DNA of 64,000 nt, taken from NCBI RefSeq assembly GCF_900476395.1, contig NZ_UIHB01000005.1:124001-188000 (forward strand), in the 5' to 3' direction. Source of the DNA: Xanthomonas euroxanthea. Lineage in GTDB: Bacteria > Pseudomonadota > Gammaproteobacteria > Xanthomonadales > Xanthomonadaceae. The first letter of the stretch is position 1, and each line of letters opens with the position of its first letter. Shown piece by piece: positions 12,087 to 20,610 of this stretch. Under the pieces are notes generated by a model. That model saw nothing but the letters and a program-made list of their open reading frames with translations, searched no databases and was not told where the DNA came from. The translations under genes were made by a program, and so were the position numbers.

Positions 12087-14462
12087 TTACGCCGACTCCA
12101 ACACCCAGCACCCGAACGCCGGCCCGGCCGAGTAGCCGGTTTCCGGTTCGATGCGGATCTGCAGCGTGTCGCGGCCTGCCACCGCTGCGGGCAAGGCGTA
12201 GTCCACATCGACGAAGTCGAGGCCGCGGTTGCCATCCAGGCGTTCGTTGGCGATGAGTTCGCCGTCGGCGAGGATGCGGAAGCGGCGGCGGGTTTCGTCG
12301 CCCCAGTAGCGTAGGCGCAGGATGCGGGCCTTCGCGGTGTTGCGCAGGGTGAAGGCGATGAAGCCGCCGGTGCGGGCGTCGCGGCCGGCGCGGCGGCGGT
12401 AGCTCAGTGCGTAGGAGCTTTCGCTGTGCAGGCCATGCGCTTTTTCGGACGCGTCATCGCCCAGGGCGACGCGGTCCAGTGCGCGCGCGTCCAACGCCTG
12501 TTGTTTCGCGTCTGCTGCGGCCTGTTCGACTTGATGCTGCCGCCATGCGGCGGCATCGCGATGCTCCAGGTAGGGCGCGCTGCGGCGATCGAACTGGGCG
12601 TAGAACGGCGAGAAGCGCCAGTGCTGGTCGCCGTCGCGGTAGTCGAACGCAGCGTGGCCTGCCGCCGGCTGCAGGCGCTGCAAGACCTCATCGCCGCCGA
12701 TCAATGCCGGGGCCTTGCCCGACCAGGGTTTTGCCGCATCGCCCAGGTCGGCCGCCAGTACCAGCGGCCCGCGCAGCAGCGAGACCCAGGCCGGGTCGTC
12801 CGGCGTGGCTTCCAAGCGCAACGGCATCTGCAACGACAAGGTGAGCGTGTCGCCAGCGCGCCAGCGGCGGGTGATGCGCAGGTAGCCCTCGCTGACGGCG
12901 GCATCGACCGGCTGGCCATTGAGCTGCAGCTTCGGCGACTGCGCCCAGCCGGGCACGCGCAGCGCGAGCGTACGTTGCTCGGCCGGCGCGGCATCGATGC
13001 GCAGCGAGGCGCTGCCCTGCTCCGGCATCGTGCTGTGCAGGGTCATGTCCAGCCCGGCGGCGTCGCGCACGCTGGAGGGCACATACAGGTTGACGTAAAC
13101 GCCCTGCCCGTCCTGCCAGTAAATCGAGTCGCCAAACTGGGCATGCGCTTCCATGCCGCTGCCGACGCAGCACCAGAAATCGTCGAACGGCGACGACCAG
13201 CCACGCGCTTCGCCGGCCAGCATCGGTGTCATGTAGGTGAACATGCCGGTGCGCGGATGCTGCTGCGCCATCACGTGGTTGAGCAGCGTGCGCTCGTAGT
13301 AGTCGAAGAACTCGGCCTGCGGGCCCCACTGGTACAGATGGCGGGTGAGCTTGAGCATGTTGTAGCTGGCGCAGTGCTCGCAGGTCTGCTCGGTGAGAAA
13401 CTTCGAGATGCTGTCCGGCTGCTGGAAATACTCACGGTCGCCGTTGCCGCCGATCACGTAGGTATGGCGGTCGGTGACGGTGTGCCAGAAGAAGCGCGCC
13501 GCCGCGCCCGAGGCGGCATCGCCGGTGACCTCGTACTCGCGTGCCAGGCCGATCAGCTTGGGGATGTTGGTGTTGGAATGCTGGTGCACCAGCTCGTCGC
13601 GCTGGGCGATGAGTGGGTCGAGCACGGCGTCGTGGTGCAGGCGCTGCGCCAGCGCCAGCCATTGCGCATCGCCGGTGCGCACATGCAGTTCGACGAAGGA
13701 TTCGTTGAGGCCGCCGAATTCGCACGACAGCACTTTCTGCAGCTGCGCGTCGTCGAGTGCGGCGAAGACGCCTTGCAGATAGCCGGCCAGGCCCACCGCC
13801 ACCTGCAGCGCCTGCGCATTGTCGCAATGCGCATGCACGTCGAGCAGGCCGGCAAACAGCTTGTGCCAGGTGTACAGCGGTGCCCAGCTGCCGTTGAGGT
13901 AGAACGGGGCCGGGTCGATCTTGCCGCGCTTGAGCTCATCGAACACCGCGCGGCCGCTTTCGATCTTGCCTGCGGCATTCTTGCGGGTGAAGCCGGCCAC
14001 GTAACCATCGCCTGCGTGTGCCTGGCAACGCGCCAGCTCGCCCACCAGATAGGCTGCGCGTGCGCGGCATTGCGCATCGCCAGTCTGCGCATGCATCAGT
14101 GCCAGCGCGCTGAGATAGTGGCCCAGCGTATGCCCGGCGATGGTGTCTGCCTCCCAGCCGCCGTATGCCTTGGCCTTGGGATCGAGCCCTGCGTAGAGTA
14201 CGAAGTTGTGCAGCAGCCGGTCCGGCTGCAGCCGCATCAGATAGCGACGATTGGTCTGCAGCGCGTCCAGGAACAACGACGGCGTGAGCCGCACCTGCGC
14301 CAGCGGCACTGCGCGCACGCTGCCGGGTTGCGCGGCACTGGCCTGCGCCGGAAACCTCAGGAAACCCGCCGCAACCGCCAGGCTGCTCCAGGCCAGAAAA
14401 CGGCGCCGTGACAGGCTCGGCGCGTGGTCGTCGGGCAACTTGCTTGCATGCATATCTGTCAT
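12087..14462 (-). CDS. GH127 beta-L-arabinofuranosidase, Tat-exported
   Basis: Putative retaining beta-L-arabinofuranosidase; the founding GH127 enzyme (HypBA1 of Bifidobacterium longum) removes arabinose from hydroxyproline-linked arabinosides. 791 residues. A twin-arginine signal SRRRFLAWSS (18-27) is followed by a hydrophobic stretch. The (alpha/alpha)6 domain carries the zinc/cysteine site: E362 and C364 in TCEHCASYN, and C431-C432 in FWCCVGSGMEAH. These match the HypBA1 E-x-C and Cys-Cys ligands, with C431 the expected nucleophile. E344 in GGNGDREYF is the probable acid/base. The C-terminal half is beta-sandwich. A second in-frame ATG lies at 14453. It follows a TonB receptor gene by 142 bases on the same strand and probably shares its transcript. 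Confidence 0.92.
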   Translation of the reverse strand: MTDMHASKLPDDHAPSLSRRRFLAWSSLAVAAGFLRFPAQASAAQPGSVRAVPLAQVRLTPSLFLDALQTNRRYLMRLQPDRLLHNFVLYAGLDPKAKAYGGWEADTIAGHTLGHYLSALALMHAQTGDAQCRARAAYLVGELARCQAHAGDGYVAGFTRKNAAGKIESGRAVFDELKRGKIDPAPFYLNGSWAPLYTWHKLFAGLLDVHAHCDNAQALQVAVGLAGYLQGVFAALDDAQLQKVLSCEFGGLNESFVELHVRTGDAQWLALAQRLHHDAVLDPLIAQRDELVHQHSNTNIPKLIGLAREYEVTGDAASGAAARFFWHTVTDRHTYVIGGNGDREYFQQPDSISKFLTEQTCEHCASYNMLKLTRHLYQWGPQAEFFDYYERTLLNHVMAQQHPRTGMFTYMTPMLAGEARGWSSPFDDFWCCVGSGMEAHAQFGDSIYWQDGQGVYVNLYVPSSVRDAAGLDMTLHSTMPEQGSASLRIDAAPAEQRTLALRVPGWAQSPKLQLNGQPVDAAVSEGYLRITRRWRAGDTLTLSLQMPLRLEATPDDPAWVSLLRGPLVLAADLGDAAKPWSGKAPALIGGDEVLQRLQPAAGHAAFDYRDGDQHWRFSPFYAQFDRRSAPYLEHRDAAAWRQHQVEQAAADAKQQALDARALDRVALGDDASEKAHGLHSESSYALSYRRRAGRDARTGGFIAFTLRNTAKARILRLRYWGDETRRRFRILADGELIANERLDGNRGLDFVDVDYALPAAVAGRDTLQIRIEPETGYSAGPAFGCWVLESA

Positions 14463-14604
14463 GAGCTCAGCTTAACTCCTGTCGACGCGCTCAGACCGCG
14501 CGCCATTGCGACACACACCTGCGCAACCGCGTACGCCCGCGACCGCACAGACATGCGCGCGACCGATGACATCTGGCCGCACGCACCGGCGACAAACCGC
14601 CCGA

Positions 14605-17502
14605 TCAGAACTTCACCGTGGCACGCGCCCAGTAGAACCGACCCAGCAGATCGTAGGTGGCCACATCGGTATTGGCATTGCCGACGTTGTTGGAGTAGTA
14701 CAGCGGCGGCTGCTTGTTGGCGATATTGTCCACGCCCACTTCGAAACGCGTGTGCCACGGCTCGACGTTGTAGCCGAGCTGCAGGTTGTTGTAGATGTAG
14801 GCGCCGATCTTGCGCACTACCATCGGTTCGCTGGAATCGGCCGACAGGCTCTGGTCCGGGTCCGAACTGCCGATGGCGGTGTGCCCCACATAACGGATGC
14901 GCCAGGTGGCGCTCCAGTCGCCCAACGCCCAGTTCACCGTGCCCAGCGCACGCCAGCGCGGGAAATTGCCGTAGGCCTGGGTGTAGCGGCCCACGTTGTG
15001 GATGGTGACCGAGCTGGGGTCGGTGGTATCGGGCAGCACGTCGTAACGGGTGAGATAGGTGCCGTTGAGCCCGGCGCTGAGATTGCCCCACGCGGTGGGC
15101 GGCGCGCGGTAAGTCAGGTTGAAGTCCATGCCCTTGGCCCACAGCTTGCCCAGGTTGACGGTGGGTTCGGCGATGTAGTTGATGGTGCCGTTGCCGTTGC
15201 GATGGATCAACGCGCAAAAGGCGCTGGCCGAATTGGCGAAACATTGATTGAGCACGGTCTGCGCCGACACCGTGGTGATGGTGTCTTCCAGATCGATGCG
15301 CCACCAGTCCGCGCTCAGCGACAGGCCGTCGATCCACTGCGGGTCGTACACCAGCCCCACGTCGTAGGACTTGCCGGTTTCCGGCTTGAGCTGGTACCCG
15401 GCCACCGCCGCGCCTGACACCTTGCCCGACACCTGGCCATCGGATTGCTGGTAGCTGCCGTCGGTGGGCACATTGGCGCAGGCCACGGTGTTGCCACCGG
15501 TGTAGCCATTGCACGGGTCGTTGACGGTGGCCGCATCGCCGGCCACGCCGGCGTACAGCTCGTTGATGTTGGGCGCGCGGAACACCTCCGACACCGTGCC
15601 GCGGATCAGCAGGTTCTCGATCGGGCGATATTCCAGCGACACCTTGCTGTTGGTCTTGCTGCCGACCGAACTGAAATCGGAAAAGCGCGTGCCCAAGGTG
15701 ATGTTAAAGGCGTTGATGCCGGGCAAGTCCTTCAATAGCGGGAACAGCGCCTCGGCATAGGCTTCCTTGACGTCGAAACTGCCGGCCAGGGTGGACGAAC
15801 AGAATTCGATCACCCCGCACAGGCCGTCTTCATCGCCGGTCCATAGCGGGTCCGAGGCGGTGGTCGAGCGCTCCTTACGATACGAGATGCCGGTTGCCAG
15901 GCTGACGGTGCCGGCCGGCAGATCGAACAGCGAGCCGTTGGCATTGGCCTCGAATTGCTTGACCGTGTAGACGCTGGTCACGATCGGGTTGACCACCATG
16001 CCCTGCAAGGTGGACAGGTTGGCGCTGTCGTTGAGGTTGAAGAAGTTCAGCGGTGTGCAGCCGGCAATCGCCGCGCCTGCGCTGCCGCACTTGACTGCGC
16101 CATCGCTGTCCAGGAACGACGGGCCGATGGCCTGGTTGAATGCGACATAGTCGAGAAAGCCGTTGTTGATCGACTTCTGTTTGACCTTGCCATAGTTGAA
16201 GGTGGCATCCCACTGCCAGGAGCTGTCGCCGAAGCGGCCGCGCAGGCCGGGGCTGATCTGGAAGTTGTAGGTGTTGTACTGATAGCTGCGATTGCCCAGC
16301 ACGGTGGCGCGCGTGTTGAGGTCGTTGTAGGAGGTGCCGGTGCTGCGATCGGTGCCGAAGTTCACGCCGAACGGGTTGTAGTAGCTCTGCGCCGACACCA
16401 GGATGTTGTCGCCGTTGGCGAAGATCGGGATCGGCGCAATGATCGAGGCGGACTCTGTTTTGCTGAACCAGGTGTTGACGTAGCCTTCGACGTTGTCGCT
16501 GAAGCGATAGCTGCCCAGCAAGAACGCATTGGTGCGCTTTTGCGGGGTCTGCAACAGGTTGAACGGCTGGTAGTTGTAGGAGTCGGCGCTGGCGTCGTAA
16601 CAGTGGAAATCGCCCGGGCCAGCACGACCGCTGACGCCGCTGTTGAGAGTGACCCGCCCGCAGCCGTTGGCCTGCGCCAGCTGCGCGGACTGATCCGAGC
16701 CGTCGTTGAAATTCACGGTACCGGTCGGCGTTGCGGACGAGCCCTGCTTCACCGGTTGCCCGTTGGTCAGTGCGAGCGCGTCCCTGGAATAGTCGCGCGC
16801 CGCTGCCGAGACCGGATCGATATTGTGATACGACAGCCCGCCGATCAGGCTGCCGCGCTCCCAGGTCTTGCCGGTGGTCAGGGTGAAGTTGCGTCGATTG
16901 CCATCGCCTTCGCTGCTGGTGCCGAAGTCGCTGCTGAACTGCACACCGTCGAACTGGCTGCGCAGGATGAAATTGACCACACCGCCGATGGCGTCGGAGC
17001 CATAGACCGCAGAGGCGCCGTCGCTGAGCACTTCGATGCGCTCGATCATGCTGGACGGAATCGCGTTGACGTCGTTGTAGGCCAGACGAATACCGTTGAC
17101 CAGCACCAGCGTGCGTTTGTCGCCCAGGCCGCGCAGCGAAATGGCCGACGCACCGGTGCCGCCGCCGTTGTTGGTGTAAGGGTTGGTGGCGTTGCCGGCG
17201 ATCGATGGCAGCTCCTGCAGCAGGTCGCCGACCGTGGCCTTGCCGGTGGCGGCGATCTGTTCCTGGCTGACCGTGACCACCGGGTTGGCGGTTTCGGTAT
17301 CCACGCGGCGCAGACGCGAGCCGGTAACGACCACGCTGTCCAGCGTTTGTGGCGCATCAGCGCTGTTGCCTGCCTGCTGCGCAGACACGGGAGCGGCGGC
17401 GCCCGCAGAGAGCGCCAGCAGCAGTGCGGCGCTGAGCATGCTCGGCAGCGGGCGCGTGGTCGTGCCGGTGGTCCGGGAGAGAGGCAACAGCAACATCGGC
17501 AT
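14605..17502 (-). CDS. TonB-dependent receptor of the island
   Basis: Outer-membrane importer, 965 residues from the ATG at 17502, preceded by AGGAG. The signal peptide ends about residue 41 (PVSA); a second possible start is M22 within it. The mature protein begins with TLDSVVVTGSRL, a plausible TonB box. The plug (about 60-185) contains VGDLLQELPSIAG, ISLRGLGDKRTLVLVNG and GASAVYGSDAIGGVVNFIL. The barrel ends ARATVKF with the expected terminal phenylalanine. The gene precedes the GH127 gene, so the ligand may be an arabinosylated peptide or oligosaccharide (inference). Its long 580-base upstream region holds a set of palindromes. Confidence 0.93.
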   Translation of the reverse strand: MPMLLLPLSRTTGTTTRPLPSMLSAALLLALSAGAAAPVSAQQAGNSADAPQTLDSVVVTGSRLRRVDTETANPVVTVSQEQIAATGKATVGDLLQELPSIAGNATNPYTNNGGGTGASAISLRGLGDKRTLVLVNGIRLAYNDVNAIPSSMIERIEVLSDGASAVYGSDAIGGVVNFILRSQFDGVQFSSDFGTSSEGDGNRRNFTLTTGKTWERGSLIGGLSYHNIDPVSAAARDYSRDALALTNGQPVKQGSSATPTGTVNFNDGSDQSAQLAQANGCGRVTLNSGVSGRAGPGDFHCYDASADSYNYQPFNLLQTPQKRTNAFLLGSYRFSDNVEGYVNTWFSKTESASIIAPIPIFANGDNILVSAQSYYNPFGVNFGTDRSTGTSYNDLNTRATVLGNRSYQYNTYNFQISPGLRGRFGDSSWQWDATFNYGKVKQKSINNGFLDYVAFNQAIGPSFLDSDGAVKCGSAGAAIAGCTPLNFFNLNDSANLSTLQGMVVNPIVTSVYTVKQFEANANGSLFDLPAGTVSLATGISYRKERSTTASDPLWTGDEDGLCGVIEFCSSTLAGSFDVKEAYAEALFPLLKDLPGINAFNITLGTRFSDFSSVGSKTNSKVSLEYRPIENLLIRGTVSEVFRAPNINELYAGVAGDAATVNDPCNGYTGGNTVACANVPTDGSYQQSDGQVSGKVSGAAVAGYQLKPETGKSYDVGLVYDPQWIDGLSLSADWWRIDLEDTITTVSAQTVLNQCFANSASAFCALIHRNGNGTINYIAEPTVNLGKLWAKGMDFNLTYRAPPTAWGNLSAGLNGTYLTRYDVLPDTTDPSSVTIHNVGRYTQAYGNFPRWRALGTVNWALGDWSATWRIRYVGHTAIGSSDPDQSLSADSSEPMVVRKIGAYIYNNLQLGYNVEPWHTRFEVGVDNIANKQPPLYYSNNVGNANTDVATYDLLGRFYWARATVKF

Positions 17503-18084
17503 GCAGGGCTCCTGAGTCGTATGGCAGACAAACGATGGGCAACACACGCCCGTGCCGGCGGACACCGGCGCAGGGCAAGATGGATGGCAGACGCGCACGC
17601 AGCGACATCTCTCGCCACGGCCGTGCTGCAGACACGCAGACAACCTGCGACGCGCACGACCACCCAGGGTCGCGCAGCAGCGCGTGTTGTCGAAAAAGGT
17701 GTTGGTTCCGCACCGGAGGCGCCCATGCGCTCCAGTTTCATCAGCTGGTCACAATGTGCCTGTGCGCATGCGCCACGTCTTGTCGCATTTGGCGACAGCG
17801 CATGCGGATAACCGCATGGTTCGCAAATGAACCAGCCTGTGTCGATGCGCTCTGCAGCGATGTCGGCAGCTGGACGCTACGCGCAAGACCAATGGTGACG
17901 CACCCTGACGATGTATCGCCTGCAACCATCTGCGATGTCGGTCGATCCAGGCATCGCGCGATGCGTCTGCATGCAAGAGTGCACTGAGGGCCGTCAGCGT
18001 GCACTGCCCTGCCCGCACTCGTTCAACGGCCGCGGTCTATGCAGTGCCGTCAACCGGTGTGTCGGCAGGCCCGAACCTGGGCTG
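17503..18084. other. Long regulatory intergenic region upstream of the receptor
   Basis: 582 bases between the S9 peptidase stop and the receptor start, both on the minus strand. It contains no credible gene. The notable content is a row of four palindromes at 17764-17834, one of which resembles the operator-like sites near the hydroxyproline operon and the Tat-exported protein. The length suggests a leader of up to about 300 bases or several control sites. Confidence 0.6.
17801..17818. promoter_or_regulatory. Operator-like palindrome CATGCGG-ATAA-CCGCATG
   Basis: Perfect 7-base arms around ATAA. The core TGCGGA-TA-ACCGCA closely matches TGCGGA-AA-TCCGCA found upstream of the hydroxyproline operon and the Tat-exported protein gene. 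It lies about 300 bases upstream of the receptor start. A regulator-binding role is inferred from recurrence. Confidence 0.5.
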
Positions 18085-20424
18085 TCACGGCGTCTGCGTC
18101 GGTGTCGCTGCCTGGTCGTGGTTCCAGTCCGGTGTTGGCGCCTGCTGCATCCAGCGCACGAAGAAATCCAGCAGGCGGCGCCTGCCATAGTCGCCGCCGG
18201 CACCGTGATCGCCGCCGGGCACCACCAGCAGGTCGAAATCCTTGCCGGCCTTGATCAGGCGATCGGCCACCTGCAAGGTGCTGGCCGGATCGACATTCAT
18301 GTCCATGTCGCCAGTGACCAGCAGCAGATGCCCTTGCAGCCGCGCGGCATTTTCCACATTCGACGATTCGGCATACCACGGCCCGACCGGCCAGCCCATC
18401 CATTGCTCGTTCCACCAGATCTTGTCCATGCGGTTGTCGTGGCAACCGGAATTGGCCACGCCTGCCACATAGAATTCCGGATGGAACAGCAGCGCACCCA
18501 ATGCGTTCTGGCCACCGGCCGAGGTCCCGTAGACACCGACACCGCCGTCGATGACGTACCAGGGATACTGCGCGGCAGCGGCCTTGTGCCAGGCAATGCG
18601 ATCCGGCAGGCCGGCATCCTTGAGGTTGCGCCAGGCCACATCGTGGAAGGCGCGCGAGCGATTGTTGGTGCCCATGCCATCGATCTGCGCGACCGCAAAT
18701 CCCAGCGCGGTCAGCGCTGGCGTGCGGGTGCTGAACGTCTTGGGGACGAAGGACCCCTGCGGGCCGGCGTAGATGTCTTCGATCACGCGATAGCGCTGCT
18801 GCGGATCCAGGTGTTGCGGGCGCTGGATCACGCCCCAGATCTCGGTCCTGCCGTCGCGGCCGGTGGTGTGGAACGGCAACGGTGGCTGCCAGCCGGCAGC
18901 CTGCAGACGACGCAGGTCGGTGCGCTCCACCGTGTGTGCCAAGCCGCCGTCGGCACTGCGCCGCAACTCCAGCACCGGGCCAAGATCCACGCGCGAGTAC
19001 AGGTCCAGGTACCATTTGCCATCGGGTGAATAGCGCACCTGGTGATCGGCGGCCGCTGGCGTCAATGCAGTGAGCCCGCTGCCGTCCAGACCGATGCGGT
19101 AGGCATGGCGGTAATACGGGTCTTCGCCGGGCTGCATGCCGGAGGCAGTGAAATACAGCTGGCCTGCGGCCTCGTCGAGGTAGTCGAGCTTGCGCACCAC
19201 CCAGTCGCCCCGCGTGACCTGGCGGATCACTTCGCCGCTGTGGCCGTCGTACAGATAGACATGCTCCCAGCCATCGCGCTCGGAGGCCCACAGGATCTGC
19301 GCGCCGTCGGCCAGGTCGCGCCGCGCGTGCTTGCCGCCGTCTTCGTGCTCGCCGCTGAGTTCGGAGTATTCGATGAAGGTGGGCGAGGTTTCCTCGATCA
19401 GGGTGCGCGCGGCGGCCGTGCGTGCGTCCACTTCGATGACCCGATACAGCTGGTGCCCGCGTGCGTTGTATTCGAAGGTGAGCCCGCGGCTGTCCTTCCA
19501 CCAGACCATCTCGCTCAAGCTAAAGGCATTGGGCAGCAGCGTCATCGCCACCGGATGCGCCGCGCGCGTGGCGATGTCGAACAACACCGGCTGCATCACC
19601 GGCAAGGCATCGCCGGGCTTGGGATAGACCTGCTGGTGCAGCTTCGGCTGCAGCTGATCGGTTGGCGCCGATTCGATGTAATAGACCATGCGCGGCGGTG
19701 GCGCCTTGACCCGATACGCAGCCAGATGCTGCGAGTCCGGCGACCACACCACGCTGTCGAGCGCGTAGTAATCATCGGCACTGCCATCGCGGCTGAGCAC
19801 GCTGCGCGCGCCACCGCCGACCGGTGCGATGACCAGATTGGCCTGCTCCACCCAGGCGCGCCAGCGGCCATCCGGCGAGAGCCTGGCCTGCCGCTCGCCC
19901 TGCTTGAGCGGCAGCCGCATGTCCATCGATTCGGCCTGCAGGTCGCGGTCGGGCACATGCGTGCAGCGATAGCGGGCCAGGTCGCATTGCCAGCCTTGCT
20001 TCGCCAGCTGGAAGCCCAGACGCTGCTGTTGCAGCGTGGGTTGTTCCAGCTGCAGATGCGTGGCGTCGATACCTTGCGCACCTGCCTGCGTCAAGGCCGC
20101 GGCCAGCCGCGCGTGGTCAAAGGCCAGCGTATTGCGGCCGCTGGCCGCATCCACCAGGCGATACTCGATGGCCGGCGCCTGATCGGCACGTGCAACGCCA
20201 CGCCGATACAGAAAATGCCCCGCATCGATCCACACCGGCGCAATCGGTTGCCTGTCGACCAGCGACGCGTAGTGATCGGACAGGCCGATCGCCTGCGCGT
20301 ACTGTGCCGGCGTGGGCGCTGGCGATGCAGCCGCCGCGCTTGCCGACAGCGTCCAGAGTGCAATGCTCAGGCAGCACGCAGCGATGCGGTGCCACCGAAA
20401 GGTCTGATGCAGGAGTGGCGTCAT
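18085..20424 (-). CDS. S9 family dipeptidyl peptidase IV-like serine peptidase (paralogue 1)
   Basis: Exported proline-specific peptidase candidate, 779 residues from the ATG at 20424. Signal peptide 1-33 (ending ASAAAA). A beta-propeller DPP4-N domain (about 100-530) is followed by an alpha/beta-hydrolase domain. The catalytic triad is probably S635 in YGTSAGG, D708 in GDMDMNVDP and H740 in GGDHGAGG. The elbow GTSAG differs from the usual GWSYG of classical DPP4. It is closely related to the S9 gene at 27444-29792; both share DNRMDKI-NEQWMGWPV. It would release N-terminal X-Pro or X-Hyp dipeptides (inference). It lies 186 bases downstream of the Tat-exported protein gene. Confidence 0.9.
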   Translation of the reverse strand: MTPLLHQTFRWHRIAACCLSIALWTLSASAAAASPAPTPAQYAQAIGLSDHYASLVDRQPIAPVWIDAGHFLYRRGVARADQAPAIEYRLVDAASGRNTLAFDHARLAAALTQAGAQGIDATHLQLEQPTLQQQRLGFQLAKQGWQCDLARYRCTHVPDRDLQAESMDMRLPLKQGERQARLSPDGRWRAWVEQANLVIAPVGGGARSVLSRDGSADDYYALDSVVWSPDSQHLAAYRVKAPPPRMVYYIESAPTDQLQPKLHQQVYPKPGDALPVMQPVLFDIATRAAHPVAMTLLPNAFSLSEMVWWKDSRGLTFEYNARGHQLYRVIEVDARTAAARTLIEETSPTFIEYSELSGEHEDGGKHARRDLADGAQILWASERDGWEHVYLYDGHSGEVIRQVTRGDWVVRKLDYLDEAAGQLYFTASGMQPGEDPYYRHAYRIGLDGSGLTALTPAAADHQVRYSPDGKWYLDLYSRVDLGPVLELRRSADGGLAHTVERTDLRRLQAAGWQPPLPFHTTGRDGRTEIWGVIQRPQHLDPQQRYRVIEDIYAGPQGSFVPKTFSTRTPALTALGFAVAQIDGMGTNNRSRAFHDVAWRNLKDAGLPDRIAWHKAAAAQYPWYVIDGGVGVYGTSAGGQNALGALLFHPEFYVAGVANSGCHDNRMDKIWWNEQWMGWPVGPWYAESSNVENAARLQGHLLLVTGDMDMNVDPASTLQVADRLIKAGKDFDLLVVPGGDHGAGGDYGRRRLLDFFVRWMQQAPTPDWNHDQAATPTQTP

Positions 20425-20432
20425 GTGTCTAT

Positions 20433-20450
20433 CTGCGGAGATGGCGTGGT
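20433..20450 (-). promoter_or_regulatory. Motif shared with the permease upstream region
   Basis: On the minus strand this reads ACCACGCCATCTCCGCAG, ending 9 bases before the S9 start codon. It is the counterpart of 31398-31416, differing by a one-base deletion. The position so close to the start suggests leader or ribosome-site involvement rather than a classical promoter. Confidence 0.35.
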
Positions 20451-20610
20451 TATTGGCTGCGCGTCGTGCACGTCGAGAGGGGAGGACGTGCATTGGCAAT
20501 GGGGTGCATGCCCGAATCGGCCTGTACACAACGGCCTGCGAAGGCCTCCGTGGTCGATGGCGGCCGCGGTAACGCGACAGGGCTGGCACGGTCATCGCGC
20601 CAACGGCCCA

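Noticed and set aside
12426..14411. 661-codon open frame opposite GH127
   Set aside because: No start signal or domain; the GH127 active-site set is complete on the other strand.
15955..17811. 618-codon open frame opposite the second TonB receptor
   Set aside because: Extends into the receptor promoter region and has shadow composition without recognisable domain.
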